Assembly (NCBI GenBank): GCA_028865545.1
Contig: JAGWJY010000029.1
Span: 1 to 45,632 of the forward strand
Direction: 5' to 3'
Source: Alphaproteobacteria bacterium
GTDB taxonomy: Bacteria > Pseudomonadota > Alphaproteobacteria > Micropepsales > Micropepsaceae
DNA length: 45,632 nt
The notes under the pieces are model-generated. The model worked only from the letters and a program-made list of their open reading frames with translations, was not told where the DNA came from and ran no database searches. Positions 35,675 to 45,589 of this stretch are shown here, in pieces; the stretch's first letter is position 1; each line of letters begins with the position of its first letter. The position numbers and the translations under genes were made by a program.

Positions 35675-36912
35675 TGGCGCTTGCCGCCCATCGCCGGCAC
35701 ATTGAGATGCCGGACCTGTCGCCGGTGCTGGCGCGCCGCGTCACGATCCTCGGCTCGACCGGCTCTATCGGCGTCAGCACCTTGGACGTGATCGACCACG
35801 CGCGCGAATGCTACGGCGCGAATGCGCTGCCGGTCGAAGCGCTGACCGCACAGTCGAATGTCAGCGTGCTTGCCGCACAGGCGCGGAAATTCAAACCCAA
35901 GATGGCCGTGATCGGCGATGAAAAGCTGTATCACGAGCTCAAGGCCAATTTGTCGGGCACCGGCGTGGAAGTGGCCGCTGGCCGGGCTGCGGTCATCGCC
36001 GCCGCCGCCAGGCCGTCGGATATCGTCATGGTCGCGATCATGGGTGCGGCGGCGCTCGAACCGGCGCTGGCGGCCGTGGCGCGCGGCGCGACGGTCGCGC
36101 TGGCCAACAAGGAATGCATCGTGGCGGCGGGCATGGTGTTCCACCGCGCCCTGGCGGCGTCGAAAGCCGCGGTGATCCCCGTCGATTCGGAGCACAACGC
36201 CATTTTCCAGGTGTTCCGTGCGGCCGATGTGGACGAAGTGGACCGCGTTACGCTCACCGCGTCCGGAGGCCCGTTCCGCGACTGGACCCTGGACCGCATG
36301 CGCGTGGCGACGCCGGAACAGGCCGTCGCGCATCCGAACTGGTCCATGGGCGCCAAGATTTCCGTCGATAGCGCGACGTTGATGAACAAAGGGCTGGAGC
36401 TGATCGAAGCGCATTTCCTTTTCGCGCTGCCGCCGGAGAAACTTGGCGTCGTCGTCCATCCGCAATCGATCGTGCATTGCCTTGTGGCGTATGCGGACGG
36501 TTCGACATTGGCGCATCTCTCCGCGCCCGACATGCGCACGCCTATCGCCCACGCGCTGGCCTGGCCGCGGCGCATCTCCTCGCCGTCGCGCAAGCTCGAT
36601 CTGCCCCAAGTCGGGCAATTGACCTTCCAGGCTCCGGATTACGAACGTTTCCGCTGCTTGGCGCTTGCGCTGGACTGCATGCGCCGCGGCGGTTTGGCGC
36701 CGACCATCCTCAATGCCGCCAATGAGATCGCGGTGCAGGCCTTTCTGAACCGCCAGATCGGCTTTCTGGATATACCAAGCGTCGTCGAAACGACGCTGGA
36801 CGAAAGCCCTGGCGCGAACGTCGAAGCACAATCTCTTGAAGGCGTGCTCGCGGCGGATGCGCGGGCGCGGGAACTCGCCGGAAGTGTCTGCCGGCGCATG
36901 GCGGCGAAATAG
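35671..36912 (+). CDS. dxr: 1-deoxy-D-xylulose 5-phosphate reductoisomerase
   Basis: This 413-residue enzyme makes 2-C-methyl-D-erythritol 4-phosphate, the committed step of the MEP isoprenoid pathway. The NADPH site GSTGSIGVST starts at residue 28; NKECIVAAGMVF, PVDSEHNAIFQ and KISVDSATLMNKGLELIEA carry catalytic and metal ligands. An N-terminal extension of about 22 residues precedes the Rossmann domain; a later in-frame ATG (MPDLSPVLARRV) could be the true start. The gene overlaps cdsA by four bases. Isoprenoid units made here feed UppS next door. Confidence 0.96.
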   Translation: MMALAAHRRHIEMPDLSPVLARRVTILGSTGSIGVSTLDVIDHARECYGANALPVEALTAQSNVSVLAAQARKFKPKMAVIGDEKLYHELKANLSGTGVEVAAGRAAVIAAAARPSDIVMVAIMGAAALEPALAAVARGATVALANKECIVAAGMVFHRALAASKAAVIPVDSEHNAIFQVFRAADVDEVDRVTLTASGGPFRDWTLDRMRVATPEQAVAHPNWSMGAKISVDSATLMNKGLELIEAHFLFALPPEKLGVVVHPQSIVHCLVAYADGSTLAHLSAPDMRTPIAHALAWPRRISSPSRKLDLPQVGQLTFQAPDYERFRCLALALDCMRRGGLAPTILNAANEIAVQAFLNRQIGFLDIPSVVETTLDESPGANVEAQSLEGVLAADARARELAGSVCRRMAAK

Positions 36913-36934
36913 GGCGGGGCAAACGGGAGTAGGA

Positions 36935-38065
36935 ATGCTGACGCTGTTGCACAACGTGCTGGATTGGGTGCCGCTGGGGCTGCCCGCGTTTATTTTTGTC
37001 ATCACCTTTGTGGTCGGCATTCACGAGCTTGGTCATTTTCTTATGGCGCGGGCCTTCGGCGTCGGCGTCGAGACCTTTTCAATCGGCTTCGGCAAGGAGA
37101 TCTTCGGCCGGACGGATCGCAGGGGCACACGCTGGAAGGTGTCTTGGCTGCCGATCGGCGGATATGTGAAGTTCCTCGGAGACGAGGACGCTGCCAGCAC
37201 GCCGGACCGCGAACGCTTGGCCAAGATGAATGCCGAAGAGCGGTCGCATACTTTGCCCTACAAGCCGCTGATCCAACGCGCGCTGGTCGCTGCTGCGGGC
37301 CCCGCCGCGAATTTTCTGCTGGCCGTCGTCGTCTTTACGCTTCTCTTTGCATTTTTCGGTGCGAAGGCTCTGTCGACCTATGTCGGCTCCGTCGCGCCGA
37401 ACTCGCCGGCCGCCATGGCGGGGATCAAGCCGGGAGACAAGATCACCGCGATCAATCACCGGCCGGTTCGGTTGTTCGCGGAGCTTCCTGGCCTGATCGA
37501 CGGCAGCAGGGGAAAACCGCTTGCGGTGTCGATCGATCGCAACGGCAAGGCCATGACGCTGAGCATCACGCCGCGCGTTATCGGCACCAAGGATATCTTC
37601 GGAACGCCGGTTAAAGCAGTCGCCATCGGGGTTGGTTTCGGTCCCGACACGCCCGAGAACACAGTCTATGTGCCCATTCCCTTGCTCCAGGCGCCGCTGG
37701 CCGCCGCGGGACAGACCTGGGGTATCGTGGATATGACGTTCACTTATCTGTGGCGGATAGTCTCGCACCATGCGGATGCCAGCCAGTTGGGCGGCCCGAT
37801 TGGCATGGCGCAGATGGCAAAATCGGCCGCCGCCCATGGGCCCTACGAGCTCGCCTATCTGCTGGCTTTCATTTCTGTAAGCATCGGTCTAATCAACCTT
37901 TTTCCCATTCCGCTCCTCGACGGGGGCCATCTTCTGTACTATGGATGCGAAGCGGTTCTGGGGCGCCCTCTCGGTGAGCGGGCCCAGGACCTTGGATTCA
38001 GGCTGGGGCTTGCGTTGGTGCTGGGTCTGATGATCTTCGCCACCTGGAACGACTTGGTCCGGTAG
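36935..38065 (+). CDS. rseP: Site-2 zinc metalloprotease RseP
   Basis: This 376-residue inner-membrane protease cleaves transmembrane segments of anti-sigma factors and remnant signal peptides. The zinc motif HELGH is at 30-34, and the third metal ligand lies in LLDGGHLLYY near the C-terminus. One PDZ domain (about 118-200: SVAPNSPAAMAGIKPGDK) lies between the membrane parts; the enterobacterial form has two. The start ATG follows GGGAGTAGGA 22 bases after dxr; an upstream open frame lacks homology. Confidence 0.95.
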   Translation: MLTLLHNVLDWVPLGLPAFIFVITFVVGIHELGHFLMARAFGVGVETFSIGFGKEIFGRTDRRGTRWKVSWLPIGGYVKFLGDEDAASTPDRERLAKMNAEERSHTLPYKPLIQRALVAAAGPAANFLLAVVVFTLLFAFFGAKALSTYVGSVAPNSPAAMAGIKPGDKITAINHRPVRLFAELPGLIDGSRGKPLAVSIDRNGKAMTLSITPRVIGTKDIFGTPVKAVAIGVGFGPDTPENTVYVPIPLLQAPLAAAGQTWGIVDMTFTYLWRIVSHHADASQLGGPIGMAQMAKSAAAHGPYELAYLLAFISVSIGLINLFPIPLLDGGHLLYYGCEAVLGRPLGERAQDLGFRLGLALVLGLMIFATWNDLVR

Positions 38066-38128
38066 TATCGTTAAACCTTCGGCCAGCAGCACGCATACGG
38101 GATTTCCTCGCCGCGTGTCGCCCGATCT

Positions 38129-38149
38129 GAGACGAGAGTCAGAGACGAG
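38129..38149 (+). repeat. GAGACGAG direct repeat before bamA
   Basis: GAGACGAG occurs at 38129-38136 and again at 38142-38149, five bases apart. The second copy lies four bases before the bamA ATG and may serve as its ribosome-binding site. The 87-base rseP-bamA gap holds no other clear feature. Confidence 0.6.
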
Positions 38150-38152
38150 TGG

Positions 38153-40552
38153 ATGAGCGTTAACGCCCTCTTCGCCCGAGTAAAGCGTGCGGCCCCGGTC
38201 TCGCTGCTTCTCGCGTCCGTTGCCGTCGTTGGGCCTGCATTCTCGCAGGAGTTGAGCGGCCCAGGCACAACGCAACCGCCGTCGACGGGTGTCGGCGGTT
38301 CGTCGGCTGCACCGGCCGAGGCGGCACCGACGACGGTCAAGCGGATCGTCGTACTCGGCACGCAACGCATCGAGCCGGCCACCGTCCTCACCTACATAAC
38401 GTTGCATGTTGGCGACGATTACAGCGAGCCGGCGGTCGACCGCGCATTGAAATCGCTGTTTGCGACCGGGCTGTTTTCGGACGTCAAGATCAATTGGGAC
38501 GGCAGCACGCTGACGGTGCATGTCGTCGAGAACCCGATCATCAATCAGGTCGCGTTCGAGGGTAACGACAAGGTCACGACGAAGGACATCCAGAAGGAAG
38601 TGCAGCTTCAGCCGCGTATGGTTTTCACGCGTGCCAAGGTGCAGTCCGACGTCCAACGCATCATCGAGCTCTATCGGCGCAACGGCAAGTTTGCGGCGAG
38701 CGTGGATCCTCAGATCATTCAGCGTCCGCAGAACCGCGTTGATTTGATCTATTCGATCAACGAAGGGCCGACCACGGGCGTCGCACGCATTATCTTTCAG
38801 GGCAACAAGGTCTTCGACAGCGACACGCTGCGCGCGAAGATCGCGACCGAGCAGTCGGCGTGGTGGCGCATCCTGGCGACCAACGACAACTACGATCCGG
38901 ACCGCCTTCTCTTCGACCGCGAGCAGTTGCGCCGCTTCTATGTGAGCAACGGCTATGCGGACTTCCACGTCGTCTCGTCGGTTGCCGAACTGACGCCGGG
39001 CGGCGGCGACTTCTACATCACCTTCACCATTGACGAGGGTCCGAAATACAGCTTCGGCAAGGTCGACATCGTCTCGAAGGTCAAGGAGCTTCCGGCGCAG
39101 GAATTGCGGCCGCTGGTGAAGATCGCGGCTGGGGATGTCTACGACGAAAACCTCGTGGAGAACGCGAAAGACGCGTTGATCAACGCCGTCGGCACCAAAG
39201 GTTACGCCAACGCCGACGTCAGCGTGCGGCTCAAGCGCAACCCGGAAAATCGCACGATTGATGTCATCATGAACATCAATCAGGGGCCGCGCGTCTACAT
39301 CGACAAGATCAACATCGTCGGCAACAATCGCACTCTTGATAAAGTTATCCGGCGCGAACTGCGATTTGTCGAAGGCGACGCCTTCAATCAGGACCTGGTT
39401 GACCGTTCGCGCACCCGTATCCGCGCGCTGGGCTTCTTCAAGGACGTCACGATCAAGAATTCGCCGGGCTCGCGGCCGGACAAGACCGACATAACGGTCG
39501 CGGTCACCGAGCAGTCGACCGGCGAAGTCTCGGTCGGCGCGGGCTATTCCACGACCAGCTCCTTTGTCGGTGAATTCGCCTACACGGAGCGCAATCTCTT
39601 CGGGCGCGGCCAATATCTGCGCGCCAGCATCGCCGTATCGACGCTGAGCAAGCAGTTCCAGTTCAGCTTCACGGAGCCGTGGTTCCTCGATCGGCCTCTC
39701 GCCGCCGGTTTCGACATCTACAAATGGGTGACGAATTACAATCAGGCCGCCTATCAGGGTGACACGACCGCCATCGGTCTGCGCCTAGGCTTTCCGACCT
39801 CCGAATATGGCAGCGTCGGTCTGCGCTACACCTACAGCATCAGCAAGGTGTCGCCGTACTCCAACGCGCCGATCGAGGTGCTGCAGGCCGCCGGCTCGAA
39901 CACCATCTCGGAGCTTGGATATTCGTTCATCTACAACACGCTGGACGACAATATTAAGCCGACCAAGGGCACAGTCTTCAGCTTTACACAGGGCTTCGCG
40001 GGCTTCGGCGGCACGTTGGACTATCTGAAGACCGAAGGCTCGATCACCGCCTATCACAAACTGTTCAGCGACTCGTATATCGGCCACCTGACGCTGTCGT
40101 CCGGCTACATCACCGGCTATGGCGGCACGATCCTTCCGATCCAGGAACGCTTCTTCAAAGGCGGTGATTCGTTCCGTGGTTTCAAACTGGCCGGCATCGG
40201 CCCGCGTGACGTGGATGTAAGCGGCGACTATGGCGCTGTCGGCGGCGATTTCTATGCCATCGGTACGGCCGAGGTCCGCTTGCCGGACCTCGTGCCGGCG
40301 GATTACGGCATGTCCTTCGCGCTGTTCTCCGATTTCGGAACGCTCGGCCACCTCGATACGCCGTACAGAACCTGCACGGCCGTAACCTGCATCAGGGACA
40401 ATCTGGCGTTACGCGCCTCTGCAGGCGTAAGTATCGGCTGGAAGTCGCCGTTTGGCCCGGTCCAGATCGACCTGGGCATTCCGTTCCTCAAAGCACCTTA
40501 TGATAGAACCGAAATCATCCACTTCAGCGCCGGCACCGGCGGGGGAATGTAA
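38153..40552 (+). CDS. bamA: Outer membrane protein assembly factor BamA
   Basis: This 799-residue Omp85 protein inserts beta-barrels into the outer membrane. A signal peptide (about 1-32, ending AFSQ) precedes five POTRA domains (about 60-430) and the C-terminal 16-strand barrel with the RFFKGGDSFRGFKLAGIGPR segment that carries the conserved lid-lock VRGF/Y-like element. The start is supported by the signal peptide. Unusual: the C-terminus reads IIHFSAGTGGGM, lacking the usual terminal aromatic residue. It is upstream of skp by four bases. Confidence 0.96.
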   Translation: MSVNALFARVKRAAPVSLLLASVAVVGPAFSQELSGPGTTQPPSTGVGGSSAAPAEAAPTTVKRIVVLGTQRIEPATVLTYITLHVGDDYSEPAVDRALKSLFATGLFSDVKINWDGSTLTVHVVENPIINQVAFEGNDKVTTKDIQKEVQLQPRMVFTRAKVQSDVQRIIELYRRNGKFAASVDPQIIQRPQNRVDLIYSINEGPTTGVARIIFQGNKVFDSDTLRAKIATEQSAWWRILATNDNYDPDRLLFDREQLRRFYVSNGYADFHVVSSVAELTPGGGDFYITFTIDEGPKYSFGKVDIVSKVKELPAQELRPLVKIAAGDVYDENLVENAKDALINAVGTKGYANADVSVRLKRNPENRTIDVIMNINQGPRVYIDKINIVGNNRTLDKVIRRELRFVEGDAFNQDLVDRSRTRIRALGFFKDVTIKNSPGSRPDKTDITVAVTEQSTGEVSVGAGYSTTSSFVGEFAYTERNLFGRGQYLRASIAVSTLSKQFQFSFTEPWFLDRPLAAGFDIYKWVTNYNQAAYQGDTTAIGLRLGFPTSEYGSVGLRYTYSISKVSPYSNAPIEVLQAAGSNTISELGYSFIYNTLDDNIKPTKGTVFSFTQGFAGFGGTLDYLKTEGSITAYHKLFSDSYIGHLTLSSGYITGYGGTILPIQERFFKGGDSFRGFKLAGIGPRDVDVSGDYGAVGGDFYAIGTAEVRLPDLVPADYGMSFALFSDFGTLGHLDTPYRTCTAVTCIRDNLALRASAGVSIGWKSPFGPVQIDLGIPFLKAPYDRTEIIHFSAGTGGGM

Positions 40553-40556
40553 GACT

Positions 40557-41183
40557 ATGATGAAGAAACTGCTTATCGCCCGTACCATTCTGGTGGCAGG
40601 AGCGCTTGTTTTTGGGACCATCGGATTGGGCAGCGCCGTGGCGGCGCCGCCTCCGCCGACGCAAGGCGCCGCTCCGACGGCGAGGATCCTTCTTGTCGAT
40701 CTGCGCCGTGTCATGGGTGCGTCCAAAGTCGGTCAGGACATCCAGCGCCAGGTTGAGGCGTTGAAGGCGGATGCCACCAAGCAATTGAACGGCGAGGGCC
40801 AGGAGCTGCAGAAGGAAAAGACGCAGCTCGAACAGCAGGCAGCCATTCTGGCGCCCGACGTCAAAGCCCGCCGGATCAAGGACTTCGACGCCAAGGCGCA
40901 GGCCTTTCAGCAAAAGCTGCAGCAGCGCGGCTCGCTCATCCAGGGCGGCGTGCTGAAGGCCCAGCAACAGATCGAACAGGCGCTGGGGCCGATCCTGCAG
41001 GGCATCATGCAGGAGCGCGGCGCAACTATTCTTCTCGACCGGTCGGCCGTTCTTTTGGCGCCGAATGCGATCGACGTGACGGATGTCGTCATCCAGCGTC
41101 TCGACATGAGAATGCCGACGGTGAAAGTGGAGCTTACCGCACCGCCGCCGGGCGCCGTGCAGCAGGCACCGCAACAGCAATGA
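40557..41183 (+). CDS. skp: OmpH/Skp family periplasmic chaperone
   Basis: The 208-residue protein has a signal peptide (MMKKLLIARTIL to about AVAA, 1-30) and then the OmpH domain: a short strand ARILLVDLRRVM and a long helical hairpin rich in Q, K and E (about 65-150) that in Skp forms the tentacles around unfolded outer-membrane proteins. The C-terminal part ends in a P/Q-rich tail (APPPGAVQQAPQQQ). Adjacent ATGs at 40557 and 40560 are both possible starts. Its place between bamA and lpxD is the usual one. Confidence 0.93.
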   Translation: MMKKLLIARTILVAGALVFGTIGLGSAVAAPPPPTQGAAPTARILLVDLRRVMGASKVGQDIQRQVEALKADATKQLNGEGQELQKEKTQLEQQAAILAPDVKARRIKDFDAKAQAFQQKLQQRGSLIQGGVLKAQQQIEQALGPILQGIMQERGATILLDRSAVLLAPNAIDVTDVVIQRLDMRMPTVKVELTAPPPGAVQQAPQQQ

Positions 41184-41220
41184 TCTCGCGGTGACGTGAG
41201 GTCCTGCGGACTGGCGTCTT

Positions 41221-42267
41221 ATGGCTGATCCTCGCTTTTACGACAATCGCGGTCCGTTCACGCTGAAAGACATCTGCGCGAGAATCGGCGCTGCCTTGCC
41301 GCAGGACGTCGACATGGCGGCCATCGTCGAAGACGTGGCGAGTTTGTCCGGCGCTGGCGCCACGCACCTTTCGTTTTACACGGGCAAGGGCGCGGCGAGC
41401 GAATTGTCCGGTACCATGGCGGGCTTTTGCCTGGTGCCGGCGGCACTGCGTAAGGCCGATGAAGCGCCGGCAAATGTCGTCGTCATCCCGTGCGCATCCG
41501 TTCAGCACGCCTTCTCCACCGTCGCGGAGATGTTCTATCCGGATGCAAATCGGATCGCCTGGGCGCAGCAGACGGCGGTCGATCCGCGCGCCGAGATCGG
41601 CGAGGGCGTCGTGCTGGGCCATGGCGTGGTGATCGGCGCCTATGCCCAGGTCGGCGACGGAACCTATATCGGTCCCAACAGCGTCATTGGCCGCGGCGTG
41701 GCTATCGGCCGTGGCACGGAGATCGGCAGCAACGTGTCGATTTCGCACGCCTATGTCGGTGATCAGGTGTTGATCCTGCCCGGCGCGCAAATCGGCCAGC
41801 CCGGTTTCGGATTTGCCAGCAGTGCGCAGGGACACGTCAAGACGCCCCAGCTCGGTCGCGTGATCGTGCAGGACAAAGTGGAAATCGGCGCCTGCGTCAC
41901 GATCGACCGCGGAGCTCTGGGCGACACGGTGATCGGCGAAGGCACGAAGATTGATAATCTGGTGCAGATTGGGCACAACGTCCATCTGGGACGACACTGT
42001 GTCATCGTCGGCCAGGCCGGCATCGCCGGCAGCAGCACATTGGGCGATTTCGTCGTGATGGGCGCGCAGGCCGGGGTCTCGGACCATGCCCGCGTCGGCA
42101 ACGGAGCCCGCATCGCCGGGCGTGCCGCGGTGATTCCCGGCCAGGACCTTGAAGGCGGGCACGATTACGGCGGAGTGCCGGCCAAGCCGGCGAAGATTTG
42201 GATGCGGGAGTTGCACGCCGTGGCCGCGCTGGTAAAAAGGCCGAAACGGGACGGCAGCCATGACTGA
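41221..42267 (+). CDS. lpxD: UDP-3-O-acylglucosamine N-acyltransferase
   Basis: This 348-residue enzyme adds the second 3-hydroxyacyl chain of lipid A. The N-terminal uridine-binding domain (about 1-110) is followed by a left-handed beta-helix of hexapeptide repeats ([20 protein letters not shown] and so on) and a C-terminal helix. The catalytic histidine is likely H252 in [11 protein letters not shown]. No strong Shine-Dalgarno is visible before the ATG. It overlaps fabZ by 8 bases. Confidence 0.96.
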   Translation: MADPRFYDNRGPFTLKDICARIGAALPQDVDMAAIVEDVASLSGAGATHLSFYTGKGAASELSGTMAGFCLVPAALRKADEAPANVVVIPCASVQHAFSTVAEMFYPDANRIAWAQQTAVDPRAEIGEGVVLGHGVVIGAYAQVGDGTYIGPNSVIGRGVAIGRGTEIGSNVSISHAYVGDQVLILPGAQIGQPGFGFASSAQGHVKTPQLGRVIVQDKVEIGACVTIDRGALGDTVIGEGTKIDNLVQIGHNVHLGRHCVIVGQAGIAGSSTLGDFVVMGAQAGVSDHARVGNGARIAGRAAVIPGQDLEGGHDYGGVPAKPAKIWMRELHAVAALVKRPKRDGSHD

Positions 42268-42763
42268 CAAGAATGTACCGCATGTTGTACTTGGCGTGGA
42301 GCAGATCAAGCTGCTGCTGCCCCATCGTGCGCCGTTTTTGTTCGTCGAAAAGCTGAGCGACATCGTCATCTTCGAGAGCGCCACGGGCCATAAGGCCGTC
42401 GGCTACAACGAACCCTATTTCCAGGGCCATTTCCCAGATCACGCCGTGATGCCCGGCGTCTTGATCATCGAGGCCATGGCGCAGACGGCCGGCGCGCTGG
42501 TGCTGCATTCCATGGGACCGCGCGACGGCAAGCTGATCGTCTACTTCATGACCATCGAAAAGGCCCGCTTCCGGCGGCCTGTCCGTCCCGGCGACATGAT
42601 GCACATGAAGGTGAAGGCCTTGCGGCGGCGCGGCCCGGTGTGGCGATTTGCAGGCGAAACCTTCGTCGACGGCATGCTATGTGCGGAAGCGGAATTCAGT
42701 GCGATGATCCAGGATGGCGCAAGCGACGGCGGCGATGGCGATTCATCCAACGGCGGTCGTTGA
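42260..42763 (+). CDS. fabZ: 3-hydroxyacyl-[ACP] dehydratase FabZ
   Basis: The 167-residue hot-dog-fold enzyme dehydrates 3-hydroxyacyl-ACP in fatty-acid synthesis and draws on the same precursors as LpxA and LpxD. Catalytic H57 ([14 protein letters not shown]) and E71 ([14 protein letters not shown]) are present, as is the N-terminal [12 protein letters not shown]. The C-terminal tail [15 protein letters not shown] is a low-complexity extension that overlaps the lpxA start region. Confidence 0.95.
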   Translation: MTDKNVPHVVLGVEQIKLLLPHRAPFLFVEKLSDIVIFESATGHKAVGYNEPYFQGHFPDHAVMPGVLIIEAMAQTAGALVLHSMGPRDGKLIVYFMTIEKARFRRPVRPGDMMHMKVKALRRRGPVWRFAGETFVDGMLCAEAEFSAMIQDGASDGGDGDSSNGGR

Positions 42764-43550
42764 AGACGGCGCGCTGCTGGGCGCCGGGGTCGAGATCGGC
42801 CCCTTTTGCATTGTCGGCGCCAAGGTTCGTTTAGGCGAGGGCGTCCGTCTCCTTTCCCATGTGGTAATCGGCGGAGAGACCGAGATCGGCGCGCGCACCG
42901 TGGTGCATTCCGGCGCCGTGCTGGGCGGCGAGTCGCAGATCCGGGGCAACGACGCCGAAGGCACGCGCCTGACGATCGGCGAAGACAATGTCATCCGCGA
43001 GCACGTCACCTTCAGCCTCGGCAGCAAGAAGGGGCACGGCGTCACCACCATCGGGGCGCGCGGCTATTTCATGGCCTACAGCCATGTCGGCCATGATTGC
43101 CGTGTCGGCGACGACGTCACCTTTGCCAATGGCGCACAGCTGGGCGGCCATGTCGACATCGCCGACGGCGTCATCCTCGGCGGCTTGTCGGCGGTGCAGC
43201 AGTTCGGCCGCATCGGGCGGGGCGCCATGCTCGGCGGCGTCGCCGGCGCCAACGAAGACATCATCCCCTTCGGCATCGCCTTCGGGGCGCATGCCAAGCT
43301 GGCGGGACTGAACATCATCGGCCTCAAGCGGCGCGGCGTGCCGCGCGCCAGCATCCACGCCTTGCGCGCCGCCTATCGCGCCATCTTTCTCGGCAGCGAC
43401 GGCAAGTTCGAGGAGCGGGTGGCGCGCGCCAAGGAAAGCTGGGGCGCGATCGCCGAAGTGCGCGAGGTGATCGATTTCATCCAGGCGCCCGCCAAGCGGC
43501 CGGTCTGCCGGGCCCGTCTGCACGGCCACGAGGCGGCCGAAGAGGCATGA
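42735..43550 (+). CDS. lpxA: UDP-N-acetylglucosamine acyltransferase
   Basis: This 271-residue enzyme starts lipid A synthesis by acylating UDP-GlcNAc. It is a left-handed beta-helix of hexapeptide repeats with a C-terminal helical part; the catalytic histidine is H120 in AYSHVGHDC (equivalent to E. coli H125), and EDIIPFGIAFGAHAKLAGLN is the conserved end of the helix. The start [12 protein letters not shown] at 42735 was preferred because family proteins begin there; ATG 42714, seven codons earlier, is possible. It overlaps fabZ by 29 bases and lpxI by four (ATGA). Confidence 0.95.
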   Translation: MAIHPTAVVEDGALLGAGVEIGPFCIVGAKVRLGEGVRLLSHVVIGGETEIGARTVVHSGAVLGGESQIRGNDAEGTRLTIGEDNVIREHVTFSLGSKKGHGVTTIGARGYFMAYSHVGHDCRVGDDVTFANGAQLGGHVDIADGVILGGLSAVQQFGRIGRGAMLGGVAGANEDIIPFGIAFGAHAKLAGLNIIGLKRRGVPRASIHALRAAYRAIFLGSDGKFEERVARAKESWGAIAEVREVIDFIQAPAKRPVCRARLHGHEAAEEA

Positions 43551-44392
43551 GCCAGAACGCCCAACCGGCGCTGGGCATCGTCGCGGGCGGCGGCGAGTTG
43601 CCTTTGGCCATCGCCGAAAGCGCGCGCGAGAACGGCCGCGAGGTCTTCATCCTCGCGCTGCTCGGCTCGGCCGACGCATGGGTCTCGTCCTATCCGCATG
43701 AATGGGCCTCGCTGGGCGAGGTCGGCAAGATCATCAAGACGCTGCGCGGCAACGGCTGCGGCGACGTGTTGCTGGCCGGCAAGCTGGCGCGGCCGAAATT
43801 CTCCGAGATCAAGCTCGACGCCAAAGGCGTTCTCGTGGCGCCGCGCATCATCGCCGCCGCGCGCCACGGCGACGACGCCTTGCTGCGCGCCGTGGTGGAA
43901 GTCTTCGAGCGCGAAGCCTTCACGGTGCTCGGCGCGCAGGAAGCGGCGCCCGGCCTGCTCGCCACCACGGGACAGATGGGCCGCGTGGCGCCGTCGGCGG
44001 ACGACCGCGACGATGTGGTCGCGGCGTTCAAGGTGGTGCGGGCGATGGGGGCGCTCGACATCGGCCAGGCGGCCGTGGTCTGCGAAGGGCTCGTTCTCGC
44101 CGTGGAAGCCGCCGAAGGAACGGATGCGATGGTGGCGCGCGTCGCCACGCTGCCGGAACATCTGCGCGGCACGCCGGCCAAGCGGCGCGGCGTATTGGCG
44201 AAGGCGCCGAAACCGATCCAGGACGGCAAGACCGATCTGCCCGTCATCGGCGTGCAGACGGTGCAGAACGCCGCCGCGGTGGGGCTTGCCGGCATCGCCG
44301 TGGAAGCGGGCGGCGCGCTCATTCTGCGCAAGCAGGCCGTGATCGCCGAAGCCGACAAGCTCGGCTTGTTTCTGCTCGGCGTCGCGCCGTGA
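43547..44392 (+). CDS. lpxI: UDP-2,3-diacylglucosamine diphosphatase LpxI
   Basis: This 281-residue protein is the DUF1009-type hydrolase that replaces LpxH in alphaproteobacteria and makes lipid X. The N-terminal GIVAGGGELPLAIAE, the middle GDVLLAGKLARPKF and the C-terminal DLPVIGVQTVQNAAAVGLAG segments match the family. The ATG overlaps the lpxA stop (ATGA). Downstream lpxB overlaps as GTGA. Product of LpxI and its precursor are the substrates of LpxB. Confidence 0.95.
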   Translation: MSQNAQPALGIVAGGGELPLAIAESARENGREVFILALLGSADAWVSSYPHEWASLGEVGKIIKTLRGNGCGDVLLAGKLARPKFSEIKLDAKGVLVAPRIIAAARHGDDALLRAVVEVFEREAFTVLGAQEAAPGLLATTGQMGRVAPSADDRDDVVAAFKVVRAMGALDIGQAAVVCEGLVLAVEAAEGTDAMVARVATLPEHLRGTPAKRRGVLAKAPKPIQDGKTDLPVIGVQTVQNAAAVGLAGIAVEAGGALILRKQAVIAEADKLGLFLLGVAP

Positions 44393-45567
44393 GCACGGCA
44401 TTGCCCGCAAAGCCGCGCTCGCTGATGCTGATCTGTGGCGAGCCGTCCGGCGATCAGCTCGGCGGACAGCTGATGGCCTCGCTGAAGGCGCTGACCGGCG
44501 ACACCATCCGCATCACCGGCGTGGGCGGCGAGGCGATGGCGGCGCAGGGCCTGCAAACGCTGTTTCCGCTCGACGCCACCGCGGTGATGGGCCTGCGCGA
44601 GGTGGTTCCGAAAATTCCCGAGATTCTGGCGCGGGTGCGCCAGGCCGCCGACTTCGCCGTCGAAACCCAGCCCGACGCCGTGGTGCTGATCGACAGCCCG
44701 GACTTCACCCATCGCATCGCCCGCCGCGTCAAGAAAATCGCGCCGCGCCTTGCCACCATCAATTACGTGGCGCCCCAGGTCTGGGCGAGCCGTGCCTATC
44801 GCGCCCGCGCCATGGCGCGCTATTTCGACATGGTGCTGGCGCTGTTGCCCTTCGAGGCGCCGTTCTTCGAGAAATACGGCCTGCGCTCCGTCTTCGTCGG
44901 CCATCCCGCCATCGAGCGCGCCAGGCGCATGACCGGCGGCGAGGCGTTCCGCGCCCGGCACGGCATCGCGCCCGACGTCCCGCTGCTCGCCGTCCTGCCG
45001 GGCAGCCGCACCAACGAGATACGTTTTATCTTTCCGGTGTTCCGCGAGACGGTGACGCTGCTGGCCAAGCGCATCCCTGGCCTCGTCACCATTCTGCCGA
45101 CCGTGCCGCATGTTGCCGCCAAGGTGAAGGCCGGCGCCGAAAACTGGCCGACGCCGCTGCACATTGTCGAAGGCGAAGACGAGAAATTCGCCGCCTTCGA
45201 CGCTGCTGATGCGGCGCTCGCCGCCTCGGGTACGGTGACGACGGAAGTGGCGCTGTCGCGCACGCCGCTGGTGGTCGCCTACAAAGTCGGCTGGCTGACC
45301 GCCACGCTGATGCGCCCGCTGATCCATGTGAAATTCGCCACCCTGGTCAACCTGCTGCTCGACCGCGAAGCGGTGCCGGAATTCATCCAGGAGCGCTGCA
45401 AGCCCGCGGCGCTGGCCGACGCGGTTTTTCCGTTGCTGACGGACAAGGCTGCCGCCGCGCGCCAGGTTGCCGATCTCGACGAAGCGATGCGCCGGCTGGG
45501 GCAGGGCGGCGAACATCCTTCGCTGCGCGCCGCCCGCGCCATTTTGGATTTCGTGCAGCCGCGCTGA
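44389..45567 (+). CDS. lpxB: Lipid-A-disaccharide synthase
   Basis: The 392-residue glycosyltransferase condenses lipid X with UDP-2,3-diacylglucosamine. Family segments are MLICGEPSGDQLGGQLM near the N-terminus, NYVAPQVWASRAYRARAMA, FVGHPAIER, LAVLPGSRTNEI and DAALAASGTVTTEVAL. The start GTG overlaps the lpxI stop (GTGA); the N-terminus STALPAKPRSLML fits the family. It ends the lpx block. The remaining bases to the window end hold a minus-strand gene tail. Confidence 0.96.
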   Translation: MSTALPAKPRSLMLICGEPSGDQLGGQLMASLKALTGDTIRITGVGGEAMAAQGLQTLFPLDATAVMGLREVVPKIPEILARVRQAADFAVETQPDAVVLIDSPDFTHRIARRVKKIAPRLATINYVAPQVWASRAYRARAMARYFDMVLALLPFEAPFFEKYGLRSVFVGHPAIERARRMTGGEAFRARHGIAPDVPLLAVLPGSRTNEIRFIFPVFRETVTLLAKRIPGLVTILPTVPHVAAKVKAGAENWPTPLHIVEGEDEKFAAFDAADAALAASGTVTTEVALSRTPLVVAYKVGWLTATLMRPLIHVKFATLVNLLLDREAVPEFIQERCKPAALADAVFPLLTDKAAAARQVADLDEAMRRLGQGGEHPSLRAARAILDFVQPR

Positions 45568-45589
45568 CGGCGGCGCCCCTCATCGCGGC

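Noticed and set aside
42714-42734. Earlier ATG for lpxA giving MAQATAA
   Set aside because: Family proteins start at the IHPTAVV repeat; the later ATG at 42735 matches. Not excluded.
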